DNA of 64,000 nt from Serripes groenlandicus (Eukaryota; Mollusca; Bivalvia; Cardiida; Cardiidae), in assembly GCA_031761405.1 (NCBI GenBank), contig JASEVX010000355.1:106062-170061 (forward strand), read 5' to 3'. This document shows, one piece after another, positions 22,901 to 29,035 of this stretch. The notes beneath the pieces are model-generated. The model had not been told where the DNA came from. It was given only the letters and a program-made list of their open reading frames with translations, and did not search any database. Position 1 is the first letter of the stretch. Each line of letters starts with the position of its first letter. Both the position numbers and the translations under genes were made by a program.

Positions 22901-23120
22901 CGAAGATTGCCGATTGACTTACTCCATACTTTTTATCTACAGGTACACTGTTCCAGAGACTGAGGGATCTCTTCGCCACTATAGGGCATGTAGGGGAAGT
23001 TACAAAAAGACCAACACAAAATGTTATGAATTTAAACGTTTCAGCGACGATACGGTGTATAAGATGTTCAAAACTATCGAAACAGACGTGATAAAGATAA
23101 AGAATCGACTAAAACTGTGA
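4907..23120 (+). CDS. Family 92 glycosyltransferase (GT92/DUF23), six coding exons, 497 aa
   Basis: Joining 4907-4984, 12287-12943, 14967-15147, 17841-18013, 20338-20564 and 22943-23120 gives 1494 bases, 498 codons including the stop, with all junctions GT/AG and phases 0,0,1,0,2. The protein starts MRGFLRVLALALALTFIVY, a short cytosolic tail plus signal anchor, so a type II Golgi membrane enzyme is expected. Residues 27-245 form a stem and N-terminal lobe with many N-X-S/T sites. Residues about 246-453 match the GT92 pattern: LLAWFELHSLLGFSKAVFY, then YYRQRGKAEIVPF, DIDEF at 346-350 (the DXD-type metal/nucleotide-sugar site), and HYR at 451-453. Characterised GT92 members such as nematode GALT-1 transfer galactose to fucose on N-glycans. 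The acceptor here is unknown. The family's usual NDC before DIDEF reads LDG (330-332), a divergence. The AG at 4893-4894 just before the start could be an acceptor for a 5' UTR exon. Confidence 0.87.
5085..5735. repeat. 36-bp minisatellite in GT92 intron 1
   Basis: About 18 degenerate copies of a unit containing GTTGACCTTGAACAGTTATT. Copies differ by substitutions and by loss of a GATAAAAT block. From 5740 to 6100 nothing recognisable is seen apart from poly-A/T tracts. Confidence 0.9.
6105..6327. mobile_element. Family D hairpin element
   Basis: The left end TTAACTCTGTCACTGCCGAT and right end CTTTCGCAGTGAAAGGGTTT are inverted partners. The centre carries TGGGACCACTCCATTTTTCG and a GAGCTCGTTATGA palindromic region. 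The open frame across it is accidental. Confidence 0.65.
6328..7953. repeat. 85-bp satellite array, left block (about 19 copies)
   Basis: The unit of 85 bases contains TGCTTGAATTAAACGTGTTT and GTATTGCAGCTATATCAC. Copies are about 90-95 per cent alike by eye. The array stops abruptly at the Helitron-like insertion and resumes in register at 8998. Confidence 0.95.
7954..8997 (-). mobile_element. Helitron-like element, full copy 1 (1044 bp)
   Basis: On the minus strand it runs from CAAGAGAAAGTTGATGC to GCCCGGCGACTAA. The 3' end has a strong GC hairpin (GTCGCGGGC-TTCT-GCCCGGCGAC) that runs into terminal CTAA, the Helitron CTRR signature. Removing it restores the 85-bp repeat exactly (TTCATGTTA + TAATGCTTG): no target duplication, insertion between A and T. 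The 5' end lacks the usual TC. A GTCGCCGG near the 5' end is inverted at the 3' end, a feature more like Helentron-type elements. No Rep/helicase is present, so it is non-autonomous. It has a conserved 66-67 codon frame of unknown meaning. Confidence 0.75.
8998..10437. repeat. 85-bp satellite array, right block (about 17 copies)
   Basis: This continues the array interrupted at 7953. Near 9737 one unit is fused to the next with loss of about 30 bases. Copies here are more alike than in the left block. Confidence 0.95.
10438..10940. repeat. 62-bp deletion variant of the 85-bp satellite (about 8 copies)
   Basis: The units read AAACGTGTTTTACGGTATTG. They lack the 23 bases between GTGTTT and ACTGCGG that the 85-bp unit has. 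All share the same deletion endpoints, so one deleted unit was amplified locally. Confidence 0.9.
11143..11390. mobile_element. Family C terminal-inverted-repeat element
   Basis: The ends GAGGGCTTGGCGTGAAACGG and GTTACAACCTTTTAACGCCA are inverted partners. The centre is the palindrome TTGCTCAGAACGAGCAA inside a longer foldback (AATGCAAATTT...AAATTTCCATT). Other copies lie at 16143 and 48048. Confidence 0.8.
11506..11826. mobile_element. Composite element: family B nested between GGGGCGTAGC ends
   Basis: The outer ends are inverted (CAGGGGTGTAGCTTTGC ... GGGAGCTACGCCCCTG). Inside lies a family B unit (GTGAGAAAATCAACATTGTG ... ). The same nested structure recurs at 30881-31226 and 51626-51973, so the composite has moved or been copied as one piece. 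From 11827 to 12067 there is no feature. Confidence 0.75.
12068..12215. mobile_element. Family A element, truncated
   Basis: It retains CTGCAGCAGACGACTTTGAA, TTTCGTCACAATGTGTTCAAA and GTCCTCTGCTGTATGTCGG. Terminal repeats are lost. It ends about 70 bases before the exon 2 acceptor of the GT92 gene. Confidence 0.6.
12287..12943 (+). CDS. GT92 coding exon 2: stem and N-terminal lobe
   Basis: The acceptor is the pyrimidine-rich tract ending TTTTTTGTAG (12286). The frame is open from the first base, which is upstream of the internal ATG at 12404, for 219 codons. The donor is AAG/GTTAGT (12944), phase 0. It has nine or so N-glycosylation sequons and ends in YRFPGDIAIFAK, which leads straight into the conserved block of exon 3. 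Confidence 0.85.
12944..14049. other. GT92 intron 2, first part: no recognised element
   Basis: This is AT-rich intron sequence. GTGATCCAAAAAGTAAT at 13022 resembles a mariner-type end but no partner is seen. A short AT repeat lies at 13182. Nothing here can be supported as coding. Confidence 0.5.
14050..14246. mobile_element. Family D hairpin element
   Basis: The ends TTAACTCTTTCAGCGACAAT and ATTCGGCGTTGAAAGAGTTAA form a clear terminal inverted repeat that includes TTAA on both sides. The interior has TTTTGCAAACAAT and a short foldback. Confidence 0.75.
14683..14880 (+). repeat. tRNA-derived SINE, 5'-truncated, in GT92 intron 2
   Basis: In plus orientation it starts inside the tRNA head (CCAGGGGTTGTGAGTTCGAA is box B). 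The body follows with TGCGACATGCGTCATTCGTC and CCAGTTGCTTTGGAAGATTG. Box A is missing. It ends about 85 bases before the exon 3 acceptor. Confidence 0.75.
14967..15147 (+). CDS. GT92 coding exon 3: start of catalytic core
   Basis: The acceptor is ATATGTTACAG. The exon opens VIYGNASATDLLAWFELHSL, the family's conserved lead-in, in which a W-F-E helix precedes a beta strand. The donor is GTTAGT at 15148, with one base left over (phase 1). Without splicing, the frame stops two codons later. Confidence 0.85.
15396..15575. mobile_element. Family F palindromic element
   Basis: The core is a long inverted repeat: CAAACCCTATGTTGTGGGTA ... TACCCACAACATAGGGTT with arms of over 30 bases. The flanks, CAGCTCTTTTCCTCACAG and GATTTTAGAACATGCAAAA, recur in the copies at 26490, 30763 and 52863. 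Confidence 0.75.
15648..15892. mobile_element. Family B terminal-inverted-repeat element
   Basis: The left end CCGTTCCACGAGAAAACCAA pairs with the right end TTGGTTTTCTATTGGGACGG. The GC-rich hairpins (AGCATGCCGCGCAGGCT; CTGCGCAGGCTGATCT) are intact. Confidence 0.8.
15957..16140. mobile_element. Family E terminal-inverted-repeat element
   Basis: The left end TACAGTCAAACCTGTCTTTA pairs with the right end AACACAGGTTCGACTGTA. The interior motif GGTCGCTATAGACAGGGAAT is shared with 16584 and 42704. A family C element abuts the right end with no gap. Confidence 0.75.
16143..16388. mobile_element. Family C terminal-inverted-repeat element
   Basis: The ends CGAGGGCTTGGCGTGAAACG and CGTTTCACGCCAAGCCCTCG are perfectly inverted for 20 bases. 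The core palindrome TTGCTCAGAACGAGCAA is intact. It is flanked by TATAT on both sides, and is probably a TA or short AT target. Confidence 0.85.
16584..16766. mobile_element. Family E terminal-inverted-repeat element
   Basis: It opens with CAGGCAAACCTGTCTTTAAA and closes with AACACAGGTTCAACTGTATA. The middle has GGTCGCTATAGACAGGGAAT. From 16767 to 17285 the intron is AT-rich with no recognised element; a short foldback around GGTCATGATTTTTCGATCAT is seen at 16830-16880. Confidence 0.7.
17289..17417. repeat. Long palindrome (36-base arms)
   Basis: GTTATTGACCCTGTACTGTG at the left is exactly inverted at the right (CACAGTACAGGGTCAATAAC). Pairing continues through AAATCATCGTTGGACC for about 36 bases. 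The loop of about 55 bases has a smaller foldback (TTCTTTGG...CCAAAGAA). It could form a stable hairpin in the pre-mRNA. Confidence 0.9.
17417..17829. mobile_element. Long-terminal-inverted-repeat element beside GT92 exon 4
   Basis: The left arm (ACTAGACAAAACTTCCAACG, to about 17511) is repeated inverted at 17738-17829 with over 85 matching bases. Between the arms is about 225 bases containing GTAGCGGGTGTGACCACCAG. The right arm ends 11 bases before the exon 4 acceptor, so it supplies much of the sequence where branch point and pyrimidine tract should be. No transposase is seen. Confidence 0.75.
17841..18013 (+). CDS. GT92 coding exon 4: DIDEF metal site
   Basis: The acceptor is TATCTATCAG. 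The split codon A/AG gives Lys306. It carries the diagnostic RLRGYKYVVSFDIDEFILP, with D346 and D348 as the DXD-type pair. The donor TTT/GTAAGT at 18014 is phase 0. The acceptor lies only about 11 bases after the arm of a 92-bp inverted repeat (17417-17829). Confidence 0.88.
18014..18719. other. GT92 intron 4, first part
   Basis: No gene. GATGCAAAGCATCAAAGACG at 18131 resembles the 5' hairpin of the Helitron-like element (TTGATGCAAGGCATCAATG) and may be a relic. AACAAGAAGGCCAA motifs (18243, 18273) are a dispersed repeat fragment. Confidence 0.4.
18720..18990 (-). repeat. tRNA-derived SINE, second subtype
   Basis: The minus strand head has box A GTAGCTCAGTTGGTAGC and box B GGGTTCGATACCCGG. 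The body shares the GCACCTACCCATGTTTTCCT and CCACACCAGTACTTG landmarks with the other SINEs. It ends in GGAGTTTAACGCC, read on the + strand. From 19000 to 19865 nothing further is recognised apart from an AT microsatellite at 19834. Confidence 0.75.
19866..20098. mobile_element. Family A hairpin element, best full-length copy
   Basis: The ends TTAACCATTTCCCTCATATA and GTATGAGGGAAAGGGTTAA are inverted partners including TTAA. Inside, GAAGAAATTGCACAAAACTT / GCAATTTCTCCTTTTGCC form a foldback, and GACGACTTTTTTGAAAACAT is partnered by AAAGTCGTCTGCTGCAGA. At 233 bases with no open frame, it is a piggyBac-like (TTAA) MITE by structure. The family assignment is inference. Confidence 0.8.
20338..20564 (+). 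CDS. GT92 coding exon 5
   Basis: The acceptor is TTATTTTTACAG. It encodes DRLCSKHPDAAGFIFGTYLY and a region with the usual GT92 R/K-P-x-x-V...T-H order, here ending LNTHNFKPKPGF. The donor is GC/GTAAGT at 20565, phase 2. It codes for 75 residues plus two bases. Confidence 0.83.
20826..20965 (+). repeat. SINE fragment
   Basis: It carries GGCTGGTGTCAGGATAAATT, TACTGGTAACTTACTCAGGA and GAAAACGGCGTTAAACACC, the same body as at 1690, 34540 and 48300 in opposite orientation. The head is lost. Confidence 0.55.
21312..21490 (-). mobile_element. LTR retrotransposon remnant: LTR end plus primer-binding site
   Basis: On the minus strand an LTR-like segment ends ...CGTTACA and is followed after two bases by TGGTTGCAGCGGAGGG, which resembles a leucine-tRNA primer-binding site. 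The adjoining GCCTGGATGATTGACCCGCG matches the remnant at 52399-52500. No gag or pol is found on the internal side. From 21500 to 22010 nothing is recognised. Confidence 0.5.
22016..22912. repeat. 42-bp minisatellite in GT92 intron 5, dimeric in its first half
   Basis: The unit contains CGATTCTCTGTAGCGAAC and TTTAACCGAAGATT. From 22016 to 22420 two unit types alternate (one with ATTGCCGATT, one with ATAAACGATT), giving an 85-base dimer. Between 22480 and 22640 there is unrelated sequence. From 22640 on single units continue to about 30 bases before exon 6. Confidence 0.9.
22943..23120 (+). CDS. GT92 coding exon 6: HYR motif and stop
   Basis: The acceptor is TTTTTATCTACAG. The split codon GC/G gives Ala439. 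Residues 440-497 include SLRHYRACRG, the family's C-terminal HYR signature, then a basic tail ending KIKNRLKL and TGA at 23118. The exon starts about 30 bases after a 42-bp tandem array. Possible ATTAAA polyadenylation hexamers lie at 23159 and 23392. Neither can be confirmed. Confidence 0.85.
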
Positions 23121-23407
23121 TTATGTATAATAGAAAGAATATTTATAAAAAGATAATGATTAAACGACGGGTTCGGAACAATTCTGTCGAATTTCGTCGA
23201 CTGTTACTTTTCAATATAACTGAAATAATACTACCTGACATATTTTACGTTTGTTTCTTATTATTAGCTCGACTATTCGGAGAATATGAGAGCTTTTCTA
23301 CTCTGCGCCGCCGCATGCGTCACCCATTGGTTAAGGTTTGCACACAAGTACACATGTTACACCATAGCTCCGTTACTACTTGATTTATTGCATTAAACTT
23401 TTCTACA

Positions 23408-23700
23408 GGGATTCCCAACCATCACAGCCTTGGAATTTGTCCAGTTAGATAACTCTATCCTGCATAAATTATTGCAAATTAGAAACCTTTTTTTTTAAAC
23501 TTAGAAATTCTGGTTAAAGTTTTGCTTGCAGCTAAATTAAGATTCCATATCTCAGTAACCACTAGATGCAATGCATTGGAACTTTATTAAACCCTTCCCA
23601 ACCATCACACCTATATAATCAAATAAGATAACTCTATCTTGCATATAATGCAAATAATGACCCTTTATTATTTGAGTTAGAAATTCTGGTAAAGCGGTCT
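23408..23700. repeat. Diverged tandem pair of about 110-180 bases
   Basis: CCCAACCATCACAGCC...AACTCTATCCTGCATAAAT and CCCAACCATCACACCT...AACTCTATCTTGCATATAAT are two copies about 180 bases apart, each ending TTAGAAATTCTGGT. They lie just downstream of the GT92 stop codon. Confidence 0.7.
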
Positions 23701-23720
23701 TACAGACAGTGTGTTATGTT

Positions 23721-24060
23721 AAAATGATTATTGTCCGTCTACTTTAGGTTGAGTGTGATGTTAACATGATTATAGTCTGTCTACTTTAGGTTGAGTGTGA
23801 TGTTAACATGATTATAGTCTGTCTACTTTAGGTTGAGTGTGATGTTAACATGATTATAGTCTGTCTACTTTAGGTTGAGTGTGATGTTAACATGATTATA
23901 GTCTGTCTACTTTAGGTTGAGTGTGATGTTAACATGATTATAGTCTGTCTACTTTAAGTTGAGTGTGATGTTAACATGATTATAGTCTGTCTACTTTAGG
24001 TTGAGTGTGATGTTAACATGATTATTGTCTGTCTACTTTAAGTTGAGTGTGATGTTGTCA
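23721..24060. repeat. 42-bp minisatellite (about 8 copies)
   Basis: Unit TGATTATAGTCTGTCTACTT plus TAGGTTGAGTGTGATGTTAA and CA. Nearly identical copies suggest recent amplification. It is unrelated in sequence to the 42-bp array at 22016. Confidence 0.95.
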
Positions 24061-24206
24061 TACACCACTTTTTTATTCGTTTTTCGATACGTACCGCTAC
24101 TTTCAAAACCGAAGTTCCTCTCATGTTTCTAAAAGAATCATACTGATAATGTGGTTCTTTCGCGTGCTTTACGAAGTAATTACATACACCACTGGTATGC
24201 TACAGT

Positions 24207-24378
24207 TTAACCCTTTCCCTCATGCAGACGCCGCATTTTGATAGTATAAGCAATTCTGTTGTCAATTGTATCGAATTATTATACTTTCATTTACAAAGAT
24301 GATTTCTTTTTGTTTGTTTTGCCAAGGGTGTATTCAAAGTCGTCAGCTGAAGACTTTTTGTATGTCGGCAAAGGTTAA
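24207..24378. mobile_element. Family A element, internally deleted
   Basis: TTAACCCTTTCCCTCATGCA at the left and TGTCGGCAAAGGTTAA at the right, with CAAAGTCGTCAGCTGAAGAC. The central foldback is gone and replaced by AT-rich sequence. Confidence 0.65.
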
Positions 24379-24504
24379 GCAACAGTAATTTAACTTGTTT
24401 ATTATCGCACAAATATTATATAACTATATAAACCAATATTAAAATTGCATATGCTGAATTTCAGCTCAGTTGTTCAGGGAGACAATAACCTAAGCCATAT
24501 TGAT

Positions 24505-24790
24505 TCATTTATTAGGGTTTTACGCCGTTTTCAATAATTTGTCAGTCATATCACGGGGGCCAATTCACCTACTCGTATATGTCATGGCTTTCTCACACCA
24601 GTACTCCACACAACATGCTTTCGAAGCAACTGGCTGCTTTCCACATAGACTGTTAGCCTATTGGTGACAGGCTAATGACGTATGTCACACTGACTTTCGT
24701 CAAACGTCGGAAAGCATGTTGGCAGAGCTGGGATTCAAACTCACAATCCTTGAATAAACTGCCCGCGTCGCTGCCGACTGAGCTACTGTT
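24505..24790 (-). repeat. tRNA-derived SINE
   Basis: Same architecture as 1210-1503. The minus strand head has GTAGCTCAGTCGGCAGC and GTGAGTTTGAATCCCAGC. The body runs back to GGGTTTTACGCCG, read on +. Box B is mutated, so it is probably inactive. Confidence 0.75.
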
Positions 24791-25139
24791 TTGAAAGGGG
24801 AAGCTTTGAAATAAGGTGCCCATACAACATGGAAGATGAGAAAAAACATAAACATGGAATATTTGATTACAGAAGAAGTTGTGTCAAAATTAACAGAAGC
24901 TATACATACTTTTATCAAGTATAAAAGTGGTTGTATGCGTGTGATTAATATCATTGCAATTTGTTGTTTGGTCACCAGGTCTGAAAGAATCTTTCGCGTT
25001 GACAAAATGTGAGGAAAAGTTTGCGTGTGAAAGCCAGTGACTTCCACAAGCAATTTAGAGAAGTATAAATGTGAAAGCCAGTGACTTCCACGAGAAATGT
25101 GTCATGGCCGAACGTCTTTGTGGATTCTACACACATCTA

Positions 25140-25300
25140 CACTAGAAGATTTTTGATAACATCGTGGGAAAGACAGAAATTGCTCATGATGAGCAATTTC
25201 TTCTTTCGCCACAATGTACATAGATGTCCATATGCTTGTCCATTTGTGTCGCCCGATGCAGATGAGTATTATCCGAGTAAGGGTGTTCTCGTGTTTCAAC
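25140..25300. mobile_element. Family A element, fragment
   Basis: The core GAAATTGCTCATGATGAGCA ATTTC is a perfect palindrome, flanked by TTTGATAACATCGTGG and TTCGCCACAATG. The outer ends are lost. Confidence 0.6.
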
Positions 25301-25367
25301 AATAGTTCGGTTACTTCACGGTGCTCAATTCACCTAGCCAACCATTTAATAGCTTTTTCACACACGA

Positions 25368-25440
25368 CCGCCTCGGTGGTGTAGTGGTAGAACAACCGCC
25401 TCGGTGTAGGAGGTCGCGCGTTCATTACCCGGCCGGGTCA
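25368..25440 (+). repeat. tRNA-like sequence (SINE head)
   Basis: GGTGGTGTAGTGGTAGAACA resembles box A and GTCGCGCGTTCATTACCC a mutated box B. It is followed by CCGGCCGGGTCA. The acceptor stem does not pair, so it is not called as a tRNA gene. Confidence 0.5.
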
Positions 25441-25451
25441 TAGCATATACT

Positions 25452-25665
25452 TTAACTCTTTCAGCGCCGAATTGTTTAAGGTGGACTCTTTCATGTTCAA
25501 AATCGGGCGTCTCCTTTTCTCATGTAATAATCGTTTTGGACTATTTTGATAACCATAAGGCAAACAATGCTGATTTGAGGTGAGACAGCTCGTTACGAGC
25601 TGACTCACCTGAATCAGTACTGTTTGTAAAAACCTCAATATTGCCTTTGGCGCTGAAAGTGTTAA
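25452..25665. mobile_element. Family D hairpin element, well preserved
   Basis: The ends TTAACTCTTTCAGCGCCGAA and TTGGCGCTGAAAGTGTTAA are inverted with TTAA. The core GAGACAGCTCGTTACGAGCT is palindromic. From 25666 to 26150 no feature is supported. Confidence 0.8.
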
Positions 25666-26157
25666 GATGGTAATAATGGCTTTTAATCACTCTATTCGAT
25701 TATTATACTTTAATTTAAAGAGATGTTCCATATGGTCGCCTCAATGGTTGTATTATCCTCCGATGCATGTTTGGTCATTGTGTGGAATGATTAAATAGAA
25801 CCGAGATCAGCACAAAGCATATTGTTAACCATAGTATTGTCAATAGTAACATATTAAATAGAACCATACTCATCACCTACATCTTTGTTTATTTAAGCCT
25901 TTACCACATACAACACATCTGCAGCATTTCAATGTCAATTCTATGTGTTTATCTTAAAATGTTTCCGTCCGTATATCTGTCAAAAAGTTTTTGTCGTGTG
26001 ATGTTTAACCATTGGGGGAATGTTCAAGCAAAGAGTATTGTATGTAAATGGTACACTAAGAGGACACAGGAAACATTTCTAAAAGGCAGTTATAACCCCT
26101 TGTTCGCGACTTTATACAATACTTACGTATGCCTTAGGTATTCAGCGGTATCAGAGT

Positions 26158-26374
26158 GATGCCTTTCCCACTATACAGAGTCTTTCTAATGACTTTGCAG
26201 CAGACGACTTTTGGAAATAGTGTTGCTAGTGGAAAATTACTCCGTGATGAGTATTGTTTTCCGTGTACCACAATGTTTTCAACTCTCTTTAATAGTTAAA
26301 CATTCAGTAATAGAGATTTACCCTTTTTTGTTAAGTCGTCTGCTGCAGAAGTGTTGAATGTGTGCCAGGGTTAA
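26158..26374. mobile_element. Family A element, diverged
   Basis: TGCAGCAGACGACTTTTGGA at the left, TACCACAATGTTTTCAACTC in the centre and AAGTCGTCTGCTGCAGAAGT at the right. The end GTGCCAGGGTTAA still carries TTAA. Confidence 0.65.
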
Positions 26375-26489
26375 AGCCGGAAAGGGCATTCTGGTCTATC
26401 CATTCAAAGATTATTCGAACATTTACCTGTCCATTAACAATACTTTCATGTATTGACACGGTCCATAAATCTGAATACAAAGGTAAACA

Positions 26490-26800
26490 GCTCTTTTCCC
26501 AGCATGACCTTTCTAATTACCCAATAAAACCCTATAGTGTGAGTACTCAATAGAGTCGTATTGGCGACACGATTCATTTCAGTACCAACACTAAAGGGTA
26601 AGAGGGTCTTGGAAATTCAGGGGACTAGATAAAGAGGAGTGAACAGGTCTTTTCCCGACAATATTTCTCTTATAACTCAACCAAATCCTATATTGTGGGT
26701 ACTCAAAAGAATCTTTTGAGTACACACAACATAGGATTTGAATGTCAAATAGGAATTTTAGAGCATGAAAAATTATCTTATCTATAGCTCTGGTAAAGGG
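26490..26800. mobile_element. Two adjacent family F palindromic elements
   Basis: A first copy (ATAAAACCCTATAGTGTGAG ... CACTAAAGGGTAAGAGGGTC) is followed at 26636 by a second one (AACCAAATCCTATATTGTGG ... CACACAACATAGGATTTGAA). Each has the CAGGTCTTTTCCCGACA or CAGCTCTTTTCCCAGCA flank. Confidence 0.7.
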
Positions 26801-26976
26801 TGAGAGGGTCTTTGGAATTTAGTACATACAAAATGCCCTTCCATTTTCTGCAGCTCTGGTATCCATACATACACTGCTAAAATCGAACAGTATTTGTTTA
26901 CTTTTGACATAATGTAATAGACTGGAACCGTTTTCATTGTTCTAAAATTGAGATTCATAAATTTAGAACCAATCCC

Positions 26977-27210
26977 TTTAATCTTTTCCAACTGGCAGAC
27001 GCATTTTAAAGCATATGCAGCGGTAAACATTTTTGTTTAAAACATTGTTAACGCAGAAATAATTCATAATGAGCACTTTCTCCTTCTGCCACAATGTTTT
27101 CAGCACAATTCAATAATGTCCTATCATTTTTAGAGATGTCCAATATTTTCCCCCATAATGTTATGAAGTTGTCTGCTGTAGATGTGTTGTATGGGGGAAA
27201 GGAGGGGTTA
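26977..27210. mobile_element. Family A element
   Basis: Left TTTAATCTTTTCCAACTGGC, core AATAATTCATAATGAGCACT TTCTCC with CTGCCACAATGTTTTC, right GAAGTTGTCTGCTGTAGATG and GGGGGAAAGG. It is joined directly to a family D element. Confidence 0.65.
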
Positions 27211-27413
27211 TAGCTTTCGCTGCCAAAGGCAATTAAAGGCTTTTGCAAACAGTGCAAGTTCAGGTGAGACTGCTTGTAACGAGCTGTCTCTCCTGAAATC
27301 TGAATTGTTTTCCACTAATTTTAACACAATTTCTTATTTGACGAAAAATGGAGTGGTCTTATATTCAACATGGAAGATTCGATTTTGAGAAATTCGGTAG
27401 TGAAAAGGTTTAA
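27206..27413. mobile_element. Family D element
   Basis: GCTTTCGCTGCCAAAGGC at the left, GAGACTGCTTGTAACGAGCT core, GAAAAATGGAGTGGTC and GAAATTCGGTAGTGAAAAGG at the right. It abuts family A at its left side. Confidence 0.65.
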
Positions 27414-27451
27414 TGGTATGTTGTAGCGTCAGTGTCAATTCAGCTGTCGCA

Positions 27452-28494
27452 CAAGAGAAAGTTGATGCAAGGCATCAATGTCGCCGGAAAAGACTGCATT
27501 GATTTATTTATGTATTCTTGACTTTCCTTAGTCTATTCAAACATTAAGAACGTTGAGATGAAACCATTTACTTATAAATTTTATATTCACCTATACATTA
27601 GGGTATCTATAAAAAATTAACGAAATGTGTACACATTTATCTTGGCTTAAATTTAATTTTGCTGTTGTTACTTATTTAAATAATAGTATTCATTCATATA
27701 ATTTCAATGTTTGTCAATCTTATTCGAATCACAAGGTAAATATCCTGGTATTGCTTTAAAGGGAGGTAATTTAAAGAAAACAAAAGTCTTCAAAAGGAGA
27801 AATATATCAGCATTACCGTCTACAGTTTAAATTGTTCTATTGTTTGTGGATTTAAAAATGTTCTTTTTTTCTTATTTCTACATGTACAACGAAATATTGC
27901 GGCTTCTCTTTGACGCTTTGCGTCAAACATTCGTCTTGTACTTGTCTAAAATAAAATAATATCACTCGCTTTTTCATATCGAAATGCGCATGCGCGAAAA
28001 TCGATGTTAAAGGTCACGAACCTACACAACAGAATAGGGTCTATATTTAGCTTAGAAACAGTTCCTACTTTAGATATTCATGGATTAACATTATTAAATG
28101 AATTCTACACAAATCAAGACATCTCTTTGAACATGAAAACAACATTTAGTAAGTTAAAATTGCTAATAAAAGGAGAATCCGAAATTGACCTCAATGATGA
28201 CACATAAGAGTCTGCATTAGGGGGTGTTGGTTCACGTCTTGAAGGGACCACTTTTGTCTTCGTAAATAAGACAAAAAACTTAAATGCGAGTGAAATAAAA
28301 AAAACTGCAAACATTAAAAAATCGGAATATTTATTTCATTTTAGATGTGTCATTTATTAGTGTTCGTAAACAACCACAATTGTAATATGTTCAAATCATC
28401 TAGATTTGTTTCTTTCTAATAATAAGCCGCCCTCCCATGTGATTTCCGAAAAGCTATTAAAAATAGAAGTCGCGGGCTTCTGCCCGGCGACTAA
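27452..28494 (+). mobile_element. Helitron-like element, full copy 2 (1043 bp)
   Basis: Same ends as copy 1: CAAGAGAAAGTTGATGCAAG at the 5' side and TGCCCGGCGACTAA at the 3' side after the GC hairpin. The flanks are A on the left and T on the right, matching Helitron A/T insertion without duplication. It differs from copy 1 at few positions, so activity was recent. It carries the same 67-codon frame (28004-28207). It ends 501 bases before the start of the PAN-lectin gene. Confidence 0.75.
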
Positions 28495-28995
28495 TGAAGC
28501 TGGCCTGTGTGAATATCTTGTTTTTCTTAACAGTGACATAATGGCCCATGGGGCCAGTGTTTTCTCATTATCATATTTTGATATTAATGTTCCACTGTTT
28601 CCATATAATACGTTTCCATATATTCTGACAAGGGGCATGTAACCGGACTAGTATGGGAAGATGATAACACAGACAATTAAATTGAAGTTGAAATTGGGCA
28701 TTTTAGTATTTAAAATGCCTTAAATTTAATTAAATTCATAATACAATATGTGAATAGGAAAATATTTTTCCGTATCTGAGCGAAACAATGTTATATGTTT
28801 TTTTTTACTTACTTACATAACAAGGTCAGTTTACTGCATATTACCAGATAAACCGACTTTGTACCGTATTCATCATGCGACAGATGAAATCTTATGGACA
28901 ATACTTTCTATTTATATTTACAACCAGGTGAAATACTTTAACACAGTCGTTTGAAGATAAATGGTGACTTTGTGAAGAAAAAACAAACATTTAAA

Positions 28996-29035
28996 ATGAA
29001 TAACGTTTTTTTCGTTATTTGGACACTCTTAGCAG
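28996..29035 (+). CDS. PAN-lectin exon 1: signal peptide
   Basis: Encodes MNNVFFVIWTLLA plus one base, donor GTAATG at 29036. A tiny upstream frame, ATGGTGACTTTGTGA, lies at 28960. The split Gly codon G/GT matches exon 2 exactly. Confidence 0.75.

Noticed and set aside
22016..22912. CRISPR-like regular repeats
   Set aside because: The repeats are contiguous with no unique spacers, in a eukaryotic intron. The same applies to every other array here.
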